Source: DAIOXA01 sp050949165
GTDB taxonomy: Bacteria > Bacillota > Proteinivoracia > UBA4975
NCBI GenBank assembly: GCA_050949165.1
Contig: JBMNFF010000014.1
Location: forward strand, 1-64,000
DNA length: 64,000 nt
Direction of reading: 5' to 3'
How positions within the stretch are numbered: position 1 is the stretch's first letter; each line of letters opens with the position of its first letter. Positions 14,967 through 23,194 of the stretch are shown here, one piece after another. Made by a program: the position numbers and the translations under genes. Under the pieces are notes generated by a model. The model worked only from the letters and a program-made list of their open reading frames with translations. It ran no database searches and was not told the origin of the DNA.

Positions 14967-17951
14967 TTACGCCCTCCTTATATTGCACAAAAAGGCTTTG
15001 TATTCGGGGATGGAGGTGTTGGGGTCCCCCACGTGGGGGGTGAGGACATTGGCGCTGTCTCCGGGGAAGAGCCCCCGATAGCCCCAGTGCCACGGCATGC
15101 CGACAATCTCCACCATTTCCCCGGCCACTTCCAGGGGCTTGAGGCGGCGGGTGACATAGGCCACGGCCTTGATCTGTCCCCGGGGAGTGGTTACCACCAC
15201 TTGATTGCCGTTCTCAATCCCCAAGCGGGCAGCCAGCTGGGTGCTGATTTCCACAAACATTTCCGGAACCAGTTCTGCCAGCCAGGGGCTGTTCCGGGTC
15301 ATGATCCCGCTCTGCCAGTGCTCGCTGACCCGGTAGGTGGTTCCGATGTAGGGGTATTCCTCGGTGGTGGCCAAGGCGCCCAGACCCGGCATATAGGTGA
15401 CGGATGGGTTGTTCTGTTGCGAGCTGAGGATGTTGCGCACCGGACTCTCCACCGGCTCGTAATGCTCGGGCAGGGGCCCGTCCACCAGGCCGGGCGCGAA
15501 GAGGCGCCCTTGCAGTTCCGGCAGCATGATAAAGGGGCTGCGGGCCGTCTTTTCCGGCGGCGTGTCCTTCCAGGTAAAATCTGGGACGTCATTCATCTTC
15601 CATTGCCCGTCTTCCCACCAGATCAGGGGTTTCTCGGGATTCCAGGGCCTGCCGGCGGGATCGCTGGAACAGCGGTTATAGAGGATGCGCCGGTTCAAGG
15701 GCCAGGCATAGGCCCAGTCGGGATTGGCGCCCATGCCCTCCTTCTCCCGAATCCGCCGCTTGGTGGGCGGGTCCTCCGGGTCATTGTAGTAGCCGGAATA
15801 GATCCAGCAGCCGCAGGCGGTGCTGCCGTCGGCCTGGAGGGCTGTAAAGTTGACCAGAGGCTGGCCATTGCTGTCATAGCCGTTTATCTCCAGGGCCACC
15901 TTCTCGATATCCGGCTCGCCGGCCTCATCGTCCCCGTATTCCCAGTTCATTTTGACGATGGGGTCGGGAAAGACGCCGCCCTGGAGGTAGACCCCGCGGA
16001 TGGCCTTGTAGAGTTTATCGATTATCCAGAGGTCGGACATGGCGTCTCCAGGCGGATAGATGGCCTTGTACCGCCATTGGATCCAGCGGCCGCTGTTGCT
16101 GACGGAGCCGTCTTTCTCATAGGAGGCTGCCGCCGGCAGCAGGAATACTTCGGTCTTGATGTCTGCGGGGTTTACGTCGGGACGGCGCCAGAAGCTGGCG
16201 GTCTCGGTCTCAAAGATATCCACCGCCACCATCCAATCGAGGTTTTCCAGGGCTTTGCGCTCCAGCTCGGCCTGGGGCCCGCCCACAGCTGGGTTCTGCC
16301 CCCAGACAAACATCCCCTGGATTTCGCCCCGGTTCATGGCTTCGAAGATGGCGATGTGGGAACGGTTGCGCCCGTCCAGCTTGGGCAGCCAGTTATAGCA
16401 GTAATCGTTGCCGACGGTGGCGTGCTCTCCCCACCAGGCCTTGAGCAAGCTGATGAGGAATTTGGGTTTGTTGGACCAGTAGCCGCCGGCGGGTGTCTCC
16501 TTGGCCAGGTAGTCCGCCAGGGTGGAATGCTCCCTGGCCTGGGGCATGTTCAGATAGCCGGGTAGCAGATGGTAGAGCATGGCCATGTCGGTGGAACCCT
16601 GGACATTGGCCTCGCCCCGCTGGGCGTTGACGCCGCCGCCGGGAATGCCGATATTGCCCAGGAGCAACTGGAGCACGGCGGTGGCCCGCACGTTTTGCGA
16701 TCCGTGGGTGGACTGGGTAATCCCCATGGCATAGAGGATGTTGCCGGCCTTATCCGGCGCCCCGGTGGCGCAGAAGGTCTCGGCCACCCGATCAAAGTCC
16801 TTGGGATGACAGCCCACTATGCTGCAGACGGTATCCCGGTCATAGCGGGAGTAATGCTGCTTGAGGACCTGGAAGACGCAGCGGGGATGTTTGAGATCTG
16901 GATCCTGCCGCGGCCTGCCCTCTTTGTCCAGCTCGTACTGCCAGGACTCCCGGTTATATCCGCCCTGGTCGAGACCGGAAAAGATCCCGTCGTCAAAGGA
17001 ATAGTCTTCGCGGAGGATGTAAGAGGCATTGGTGTAGTTGGCCACATATTCGTGCTGATAGAGATTATTGCTCAGGGCATAATTGATCAGTCCGCCCAGG
17101 AGGGCGATATCAGTGCCGGGGCGCAGGGGCAGCCAGATGTCGGCCACCGCCGCCGTCCTGGTCAGGCGGGGGTCGATGCTGATGAGCTTTGCCCCCTTGG
17201 CCCGGGCCTTTTCAATCCAGCGCATGGACATGGGATGGTTTTCGGCGGTATTGACGCCGATGGCCATGATCACGTCGGAATGCTGGTAATCTATCCAGTG
17301 ATTGGTCATTGCTCCTCTGCCGAATGAGTTGGCCAGACCGGCCACAGTGGAGGAGTGTCAGAGCCGGGCGTGATGGTCCAGGTTGACAATGCCTAAGCTG
17401 CGCATGAGCTTGGCCAGGAGGTAGTTCTCCTCATTGTCCAGGGCGGCGCTGCCCAGATGGGCGATGGCGGTGGTGCGGTTGACGATGACGCCATCCTCTT
17501 CCTGGACGAAGGTGGCATCCCGGAGGGCCTTGACCCTTTGGGCAATGCGGTCCAGCGCCCATTGCCAGTCCCGCTCTTCCCAGACCGTGCTGTGGGGAGC
17601 GCGGTACAGGACCCGGGTCAGGCGGTTGGGATTGAGCACGGGCTGGTGGTCCCGGAAGTTGTACACCGTGTTGAGGTTGAGCAGAGAAGCTCCCTTGCTG
17701 CAGAGGGCTCCCTCATTAATGGGGTGGTCGGGATCGCCGCTGACGCTGACCAGGCGCCCGCCTTCGACATAGCAAATAGCTCCGCACCCACAGGAGCAGT
17801 AGGGGCAAATGGTGGTGACCTCCCGGGCCGATTCCAGCCTGGAAGTAAAGGCGGGGTCGCTCTCCCAGTCGCAGCCGGCTATTGTCGCGGCCAGGGCCGC
17901 GGCGCCTGTCAATTTGAAGAATTCGCGTCTGGTAATCTGCACTTCTTTCAC
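14967..17951 (-). CDS. fdhA: Formate dehydrogenase catalytic subunit, selenocysteine- and Tat-dependent
   Basis: This molybdo/tungstopterin enzyme oxidises formate to CO2. The gene reads through an in-frame TGA at 17360-17358, which encodes Sec at residue 198, giving 994 residues (FdnG of E. coli has 1015). The flanking residues read HHARL-U-HSSTVAGLA and then SFGRGAMTNHW, as in FdnG. The N-terminus has a Tat signal (TRREFFKLTG) with Cys after it, followed by a 4Fe-4S site (CPYCSCGCGAIC and ALCSKG). The Tat signal places the enzyme outside the membrane. A SECIS hairpin follows the UGA. A typical ORF caller would split it into two genes at 17345/17358. It lies 4 bases after fdhE and just before fdhB. 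Confidence 0.95.
17331..17360 (-). promoter_or_regulatory. Bacterial SECIS element (UGA recoding signal)
   Basis: After the UGA and 14 spacer bases the mRNA folds as GGCC-GGUCU-GGCC (17343-17331). The GGUCU loop is the one known from the E. coli fdhF SECIS that binds SelB, at about the same distance from the UGA. This supports selenocysteine insertion rather than termination. Confidence 0.88.
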
Positions 17952-17955
17952 CTCT

Positions 17956-18795
17956 TTAATTTTTCACCAGTTGCGGATGGGATGCCGGCCGGTATCCCTT
18001 GCGCTGGGCCAGGATATCCAGGTTGACGGTGGCGGAGTTCTCTGCCTGCAGGTCGCAGGCATCGCTGGCCTCGGTGCAATCGGTAATTTTCAGATAGTGA
18101 CCGCATTCCTCACAGACCTGGAGCCGGCGGGTTCGATCTCCGCCCAGGGGAGTGAGGAGCAAAAGGCCCTCCCGACTGTCGCAACCACAAACCGGGCACG
18201 CTGTCCGGGAGTAGGGCCATTGGGTCTCACACAGCCAACAGCCCAAAATTCTGCGGCCGTCCCCGGGCCGATTATAGCCGTTGATGGGGAACTGCCCGCA
18301 TACCGGACACCAGCCCTTTTGCCAGCGCTCCATGTCCAAAGCGGACTGCGCCCGGGCGAAGGCGCTGAAAAAGGGGATAAAGGCAGCCAGAAGCAGCATG
18401 TGCAGGGCTTCCGGTTCCAGAGAATGGAACTTGTGCAACCCGACCTCCCGGACGGCCATTTCCAGGGCCAGGGGCAAGTCCTGCTCCGGAGCATGCTGGA
18501 CAGCTCTGGCCAGCTGCTGGAGAACCTCATCGGTGAGGCCGGAGAGGACCGGCACATAATCCGCCTGGGGATTCTGCTCGGCCAGGAGCGGGGCTATCCT
18601 CAGGCACACTTCCCGAAAGATATGGGGAGAAAAGGGAAGGGGCTCGGTTTCCAAAATGTACGTGTCCGGCAGTTCTGCGCTGACGGGGGCAGGAAGACTT
18701 TGCAGTATGCGGTCCCGATAGCTGCGCTGCACCGTCAGCAAGTTGGCGTGCACATCAATGATGACCTGGGTCATTGCCTTGGGCTCTGCCTGCAA
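17956..18795 (-). CDS. fdhE: FdhE, formate dehydrogenase accessory protein
   Basis: FdhE binds the Tat-exported formate dehydrogenase catalytic subunit before export and is needed for an active, correctly folded enzyme; it carries rubredoxin-like iron. The 279-residue protein has the expected helical N-terminal half and a Cys-rich C-terminal half with four CxxC pairs: WCPVCG, CWLC, CPVCGC and CEECG. The start is TTG at 18795 with AGGAGG nine bases upstream, better than the ATG seven codons later. It is first in the fdhE-fdhA-fdhB operon. Its presence supports a periplasm-side (outer face) Tat route for FdhA. Confidence 0.9.
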   Translation of the reverse strand: MQAEPKAMTQVIIDVHANLLTVQRSYRDRILQSLPAPVSAELPDTYILETEPLPFSPHIFREVCLRIAPLLAEQNPQADYVPVLSGLTDEVLQQLARAVQHAPEQDLPLALEMAVREVGLHKFHSLEPEALHMLLLAAFIPFFSAFARAQSALDMERWQKGWCPVCGQFPINGYNRPGDGRRILGCWLCETQWPYSRTACPVCGCDSREGLLLLTPLGGDRTRRLQVCEECGHYLKITDCTEASDACDLQAENSATVNLDILAQRKGYRPASHPQLVKN

Positions 18796-18904
18796 TGAAC
18801 ACCACCTCCTGTTAACTATACCTAGTTAGTTTTATGTACCGTTTCAAATAATTCCTGCAACTATAAATACTTCCTATGCCCAGAAGAATTGTTTATTATG
18901 TACA

Positions 18905-18929
18905 CAAAAAAGTCCCGCTAACGGGACGT
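18905..18929 (-). terminator. Terminator of the HAD hydrolase gene
   Basis: On the minus strand GTCCCG-TTAG-CGGGAC is followed by six T's, about 65 bases after the HAD stop. It also shields the fdhE promoter region at 18796-18900. Confidence 0.85.
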
Positions 18930-18995
18930 GTTAAAGGGGGGCTGACGAGCCCCTAATGTGGCCTGCCAAGCCGGGCGGCTGCAGGCCCCTTGCGA

Positions 18996-19876
18996 CTACA
19001 TAGCCGGACGGTCGTCGGCCGGGGTCAGGACCTGCTGGATCAGGACGGCGACGCCGTCCTGATCGTTGCTGTCGGTGACGAAATCGGCAGCCTGCTTGAG
19101 CTGGGGATGGCCATTGCCCATGGCCACGCCCAGGCCCGCCATCTCCACCATGGAGAGGTCGTTGAGGTTGTCCCCGACGGCAATTGTTTCCGCCATGGGC
19201 ACTCCCAGGCTCCGGGCCACAACCTTCAGGGCATTGCCCTTGCTGACATTGGCGGCCATGATCTCCAGGTACATGCGGCTTCCCTGGGGATAGAATTCCA
19301 CAGTCAGGCCCCGTTCACTGGCCCGGTCCTGAAAGTAATCCTGCGCCTCCAGGGGACCGCTGCAAAAGAGCTTGTGCACCCGTACCTGCCCCTGGGCCAG
19401 GAGCTTCGGCAAGTCGCCCTTGTGCGTTATGGCGCAGCGCCGGTATTCCCTGAAGCTGTACAGGATGTGGGAAAGCTTGGGCTTATCGCCGCAGATAGCC
19501 CGAATCCACTGGAACACGTTGGGCGGGGGACCGACGGAGAATATTCCCTGGTCATGATAGGCCTGAACAAAGAAGCCGGCCTCCACCATCTCTGTAAGAA
19601 GCTGAGCGGCAACCTCCCCGGGCAGGGCCGACTCTTGGAGGACATTGCCCTTGCGGTCAATTATAAGTGCGCCATTGGCGCAAATCAGGGGCAAATCGAT
19701 ATCCAACTGCTGGGCATAATTCAGGGCGGAGCGGAAGCTACGGCCGGTGGCCAAGGTGACCCGCAGACCCCGCTCCTGTGCCCGGGCAATGGCCCGGCGG
19801 GTGACGCCGGTCAACTTCATATCGGTGGTGATGAGAGTGCCGTCGATATCCACTGCTAAGAGTTTGTAGATAATAA
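18996..19876 (-). CDS. Cof-type HAD-IIB family phosphatase
   Basis: A cytoplasmic sugar-phosphate/nucleotide phosphatase type enzyme. HAD motif I is DIDGTL near the N-terminus, motif II ATGRS, and the C2B cap precedes motif IV (GDNLNDLSMVE with AGLGVAMGN). Homologues begin with MIYKLLAxDIDGTL, which aligns with an ATT ATC TAC reading here, so ATT at 19876 is the likely start; GGGGGG lies four bases before it. ATGs at 19894 and 19901 are in frame but sit at or beside a TATAAT (19907-19902) and lack a ribosome site. The substrate is unknown. It ends in a clear terminator. Confidence 0.85.
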
Positions 19877-19991
19877 CGCCCCCCTTTCTCATTTCCCCCA
19901 TTATATCTTAGAAGCGGGATTATTCAAGCCGCGTTTTCCTCTCCCCAAAGCCTTAGTTTTTTGTTATATTAGTAGGCAGGGGGGTGAACCT

Positions 19992-20441
19992 ATGGCGGAC
20001 ATACGCCGACTGGCTCCCGACGACTTCAGGCATTTGCTGGTCATAGAGACCGAGAGCTTTACCAGCGGGTACAGTCCCTATTTTATCAAGATGATTCCCT
20101 ATCTGTATGCCAACACCGCCTTTATTGCCCTAGAGGGCAGAAGCGCCCAGGGCTATGCCGTGGCGGCCCTGGAGCAACATGCCCCCCAGCGGGCCTGGAT
20201 CCTCAGCCTGGCCGTCCGCCCCAAATACCGGGGCTGCGGCCTGGGGGAAAAGCTGATGCGCCATGTCCTGGATGCCCTGGCTGAGCTCAAGGTCCAGGAA
20301 GTCTTCCTGACGGTGGCGCCGGAAAATGAGGGAGCGATTGCCCTCTACCAAAAATTGGGCTTTGCCCAGGTCAAACCGCTGAAAGATTTCTTCGGACCCG
20401 GCGAGCACCGGATTTTCTTTCAAAAAAGCCTGGCTGACTAA
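19992..20441 (+). CDS. GNAT family N-acetyltransferase (RimI-like)
   Basis: A 149-residue acetyl-CoA-dependent transferase. The acetyl-CoA loop is seen as VRPKYRGCGLGEKLM (residues 76-91), with the terminal block NEGAIALYQKLGF characteristic of RimI-type protein acetylators. The ATG has GGGGGGTGAACCT upstream. It precedes the signal peptidase pair on the same strand by 61 bases and may be cotranscribed. The acceptor is unknown; ribosomal S18 acetylation by RimI is only one possibility. Confidence 0.85.
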   Translation: MADIRRLAPDDFRHLLVIETESFTSGYSPYFIKMIPYLYANTAFIALEGRSAQGYAVAALEQHAPQRAWILSLAVRPKYRGCGLGEKLMRHVLDALAELKVQEVFLTVAPENEGAIALYQKLGFAQVKPLKDFFGPGEHRIFFQKSLAD

Positions 20442-20502
20442 AATATTTGCCCCGGTACTGCCAATAAATATGTACTAGGTATGCTTGGCGGAGGTGGGTA
20501 GG

Positions 20503-21027
20503 GTGGCAGGCAAGGAAGTGTGGAGCTGGATCAAGTCCCTGGGGGTAGCAGTGATACTGGCCCTGCTGATCAGGGAACATGTGCTGGCCTTTTATGTGGT
20601 GGACGGAAGTTCCATGCAGCCCACCCTGGAGAACGGTCAACTGGTGGTCGTCAATAAATTGGCGTACAAGTTGGCTGAACCCCGTCACGGCGATGTGGTG
20701 GTCTTTGCCTCGGCCGGCGCGGAGTTCGGCTTTGAGGAAAAGCGGGTGTTTATCAAGCGAATCATCGCCCTGCCGGGGGATTTTCTGGAAATTCAGGAGG
20801 GCACCGTGCTCCTCAACGGGGAACCCCTGACCGAAGCCTATATAGACGCCGAGATGCAGGAAAATTTCGGGCCCCTCTTCATCGAGGAAGGACTGTTCTT
20901 CGCCATGGGAGATAATCGCGAGCCCTGGGGAAGCTGGGACAGCAGGGAATTTGGCCCCGTCCCCCTGGAGACCATCCTGGGTCGGGCAGAGTTTATCATT
21001 TTCCCCATCCCGGGTAAAATCAAGTGA
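20503..21027 (+). CDS. lepB: Signal peptidase I (first of tandem pair)
   Basis: Type I signal peptidase, which removes signal peptides from secreted proteins outside the membrane. The 174-residue form has one N-terminal membrane segment (residues 13-32) followed by the catalytic domain. The Ser-Lys dyad is visible: Ser37 in VDGSSMQPTL and Lys85 in KRIIALPGD. The C-terminal GDNRExxxDSR-like motif is present as MGDNREPWGSWDSR. GTG at 20503 follows GGAGGTG and is chosen over TTG 20485. The gene lies 16 bases before a paralogue; the two differ mainly in the segment before the catalytic Lys. Confidence 0.92.
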   Translation: MAGKEVWSWIKSLGVAVILALLIREHVLAFYVVDGSSMQPTLENGQLVVVNKLAYKLAEPRHGDVVVFASAGAEFGFEEKRVFIKRIIALPGDFLEIQEGTVLLNGEPLTEAYIDAEMQENFGPLFIEEGLFFAMGDNREPWGSWDSREFGPVPLETILGRAEFIIFPIPGKIK

Positions 21028-21043
21028 CTGGGAGGCAGAAGGG

Positions 21044-21580
21044 ATGAATAAAGAGATCTGGAGTTGGGTGCGCACTTTTTTACTGGCAATCATACTTGCC
21101 CTGGTAATTCGCAATTATGTCTTTGCCCTCTATGTGGTGGACGGGAATTCCATGCTGCCCACCTTGGTCGACGGGCAGATCCTCGCCGTCGACAATTTAA
21201 GCTATAGATTTCGGGAACCCCAGAGAGGAGACGTCATCGTCTTTACCAAGGAGGGGATTCCCAGCTCCCGCCGGGGCAATTGGCTGGTGGGGGGCAACGC
21301 CCTGGTCAAGCGGATAATCGCCCTGCCCGGGGATACGGTCTTTATCGAAAATGGCCAGATTTTCGTCAATGACGTGGCCCTTACCGAGGATTATGTCGAC
21401 TGCGAATTGGTGGACAGTTTAGGTCCCATTACTATAAATGAAGGAGAACTCTTTGTGATGGGAGACAACCGCCGGCCAGGGGGCAGCATGGACAGCAGGA
21501 GCTTTGGCCCCATCCCCTCTTCCAGCGTTGTGGGCCGGGCAGTCTTTGTGGTGCTTCCCTCGCCCCACAAAGTAGACTAA
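21044..21580 (+). CDS. lepB: Signal peptidase I (second of tandem pair)
   Basis: A 178-residue paralogue of the upstream gene with the same plan: a membrane segment at residues 11-31, Ser36 in VDGNSMLPTL, Lys89 in VKRIIALPGD, and MGDNRRPGGSMDSR near the end. The region before the Lys carries an insert (KEGIPSSRRGNWLVGG) not present in the first copy, which may alter substrate choice. ATG 21044 follows GGAGGCAGAAGGG. The longer upstream frame is the end of the first gene and is not coding here. Several signal peptidases are common in spore formers; exact roles are not known. Confidence 0.92.
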   Translation: MNKEIWSWVRTFLLAIILALVIRNYVFALYVVDGNSMLPTLVDGQILAVDNLSYRFREPQRGDVIVFTKEGIPSSRRGNWLVGGNALVKRIIALPGDTVFIENGQIFVNDVALTEDYVDCELVDSLGPITINEGELFVMGDNRRPGGSMDSRSFGPIPSSSVVGRAVFVVLPSPHKVD

Positions 21581-21601
21581 TGCATTCCCTTATGCTATAA
21601 T
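21573..21601 (+). promoter_or_regulatory. Promoter of the THF riboswitch-folT unit
   Basis: TAGACT, a 17-base spacer and a perfect TATAAT end about 10 bases before the first stem of the riboswitch. The -35 overlaps the stop of the second signal peptidase gene. Confidence 0.6.
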
Positions 21602-21610
21602 GCGGGCAAA

Positions 21611-21704
21611 GGCAGAGTAGATACTGCGCGTCAAGTGCCGGAGGATGGGATGTCGCCCCCGGACGAAAGGTTACGCCCTGCGGTGCAGTATCGCGTCCGC
21701 TGCC
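21611..21704 (+). promoter_or_regulatory. THF (tetrahydrofolate) riboswitch
   Basis: The sequence matches the THF-I class core in order: GGCAGAGTAGATACTGCGCG, TCAAGTGCCGGAGGATGGGA, TGTCG with GGACGAA, then CGGTGCAGTATCGCGTCCGC closing with CTGCC. The outer stem GGCAG/CTGCC and the ATACTGCG/GCAGTAT pairings are visible. It sits in the leader of a folate ECF transporter gene, where this riboswitch class is typical. Binding of tetrahydrofolate would lower expression. Confidence 0.92.
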
Positions 21705-21777
21705 GCCCATGGAAATAGCAATGCCCCCTTTCCTGGGCTTGGACGCCAACCTGCCCAATGTTAAGGGAGGTTTTTTT

Positions 21778-22431
21778 GTGCGTAAATTAGATTCATATCC
21801 GGACAAATTGCGGACCCTGGTCATGGTGGGACTTTTCGTGGCCATGGGCATCGTCCTCCAAGTCTTCTCCATCCAGATGCCCCTGATGCGCATCAGCATC
21901 GCCCCCATTCCCACAGTGGTGTCGGGACTGTTGCTGGGGCCTGTCCTGGGGGGGATCACGGGGCTAATCAAGGATGTGACGGCCTTCATGGTCGCCCCGC
22001 CTGCCCAGGGCAGCTTCTTTCCGCCCATCACCATCATTCAGATGCTGTACGGCATCCTCCCCCCCCTGCTCCTGCCCGTATTTCGCAAGCCCGTGGACTG
22101 GGTGTGGGGAAAGGTGGTTCAGCCAGAATCCATCCAAAGCTCTGGCCGGCGCTGGCTGGCGGGACTCCCGGCCCGTTTGGTCACTTGTTACCTGGTGGTG
22201 GCCGCCACCCAGTTCATCACCGGCTGGCTCCTGATGCCTGCCGCCCTGAGTATTCTCCTGAACAAGCAGTTGACTGCTGCTTCCTGGTTGGGTATATTCA
22301 CCAGCAGAATTCCCCAGCAGATAATTTCCCTAATCGGTTACCCGGCCCTGACCTATCCCATCATCGAGGCCCTGGACCGGGTGCCGGCCAGGATGCGGTT
22401 CAGGGACGCCGCCCTCTCCCGTCATTCCTGA
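21778..22431 (+). CDS. folT: Folate ECF transporter S component FolT
   Basis: The substrate-binding membrane component that takes up folates together with a shared energy-coupling module (EcfT/EcfA), not found in this window. It has 217 residues with about six membrane segments; the FolT signature region LRISIAPIPTVVSGLLLGPVLGG is near residues 40-60 (written here in pieces: RISIAPIP, GPVLGGITG). GTG at 21778 follows GGGAGG at seven bases; the ATG at 21709 lies inside the riboswitch region and is rejected. A THF riboswitch controls it. A GC hairpin at 22508-22525 follows. Confidence 0.9.
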   Translation: MRKLDSYPDKLRTLVMVGLFVAMGIVLQVFSIQMPLMRISIAPIPTVVSGLLLGPVLGGITGLIKDVTAFMVAPPAQGSFFPPITIIQMLYGILPPLLLPVFRKPVDWVWGKVVQPESIQSSGRRWLAGLPARLVTCYLVVAATQFITGWLLMPAALSILLNKQLTAASWLGIFTSRIPQQIISLIGYPALTYPIIEALDRVPARMRFRDAALSRHS

Positions 22432-22507
22432 TCCCGATCTGCATAAAAAGGGGGCGCAAGACAAAAGCGGGCGGCAAAAACCGTCCCGGAATGACCAGCA
22501 AATTGAA

Positions 22508-22525
22508 GGGGGCCCCTTGGCCCCC
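22508..22525 (+). terminator. GC hairpin after folT, possible terminator
   Basis: GGGGGCC-CCTT-GGCCCCC, without a T run, 76 bases past the folT stop. A weak terminator or RNA-stabilising stem. Confidence 0.4.
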
Positions 22526-22543
22526 TCCTACTAAGACATGCAA

Positions 22544-22679
22544 AAAAATGGGCGCCATGGGGCGCCATTAATTTATGGTACTGGGGGCTGCATTTCCCAG
22601 CCTGGCCAATGCTTGTCCCGAAGGGTCAGGGTCGGACCATATTTTCGGGTTACTGCTCCGGACAGGGGAATCCAGCCCC
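22544..22679 (-). ncRNA. Candidate structured small RNA with own promoter and terminator
   Basis: On the minus strand GTGAAA (22712-22707), 17 bases and a perfect TATAAT (22689-22684) predict a start at 22679-22677. Exactly there a long-range stem begins: GGGGCUG pairs with CAGCCCC at 22590-22584, continued by AUUCCCC/GGGAAAU with one C-A mismatch, then UGUCC/GGACA and CCCGAA/UUCGGG around an internal bubble. The transcript would end at ATGGCGCC-CCAT-GGCGCCCAT followed by seven T's (22572-22544). The overall shape (paired ends, bubble, apical stem) is 6S-like, but no conserved 6S sequence was recognised. It may instead be the 3' end of the ogt message. Confidence 0.4.
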
Positions 22680-22708
22680 TTATATTATATCGGTGGGGAG
22701 ACCAGCTT

Positions 22709-23170
22709 TCACTGCCAATTTATGCCTTCCAATTGCAGCAACTGCTCCTTCAAGTCCAGGCCGCTGCTGAAGCCGCCCAATCCGCCGCCTTTGGCCAGGA
22801 CCCGATGACAGGGAATAATCAGGAGCAAAGGGTTGGCGCCGCAGGCGGCGCCCACCGCCCGGGCGGCGCCGGGTTTGCCCAGGGCCCGGGCGATTTCCCC
22901 ATAGGTCCGGTACTCGCCCCGGGGAATGGCCCGCAACTGCCGCCATACCGCCCGCTGGAATTCGGTGCCCCCCAGGTCCAGGGGCAGATCGAAGTCTGTG
23001 CGAGCGCCGGCAAACCATTCCTGCACCTGCAGGGCGGCCTGCTCCAGAACGGGCGAAGAATGCTGGGGTTGCGGCTCATACTCATAGGTAGCGCGGGTAA
23101 GGCCCCTTTCACTGGCAGCCAGGAGCAACTTTCCCAAAGGCGTAGAGACATAGCGAATGTACACCTTCAT
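22709..23170 (-). CDS. ogt: Methylated-DNA--protein-cysteine methyltransferase
   Basis: Suicidal repair enzyme that moves the methyl from O6-methylguanine to its own Cys. The 153-residue protein has the family core: FQRAVWRQLRAIPRGEYRTYGEIA (given in part: FQRAVWRQL, TYGEIA), the recognition-helix Arg in GAARAVGAA, and the active site LIIPCHRVLAKGG with Cys near residue 120. No Ada-type regulatory domain is present. ATG 23170 begins the protein with GGGGGA upstream. It is followed by the candidate small RNA. Assignment is firm. Confidence 0.95.
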   Translation of the reverse strand: MKVYIRYVSTPLGKLLLAASERGLTRATYEYEPQPQHSSPVLEQAALQVQEWFAGARTDFDLPLDLGGTEFQRAVWRQLRAIPRGEYRTYGEIARALGKPGAARAVGAACGANPLLLIIPCHRVLAKGGGLGGFSSGLDLKEQLLQLEGINWQ

Positions 23171-23194
23171 CCCCCTTTCTCCCGACTGCTCCCC

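Noticed and set aside
14835..16565. A 576-codon open frame on the + strand opposite fdhA
   Set aside because: It is a shadow of the fdhA coding frame in GC-rich DNA: no ribosome site, no recognised domain, and it is covered by a well-supported gene on the other strand.
14967..17345. Formate dehydrogenase as two separate genes
   Set aside because: The boundary is a TGA between conserved residues followed by a SECIS loop; there is no ribosome site for the second part.
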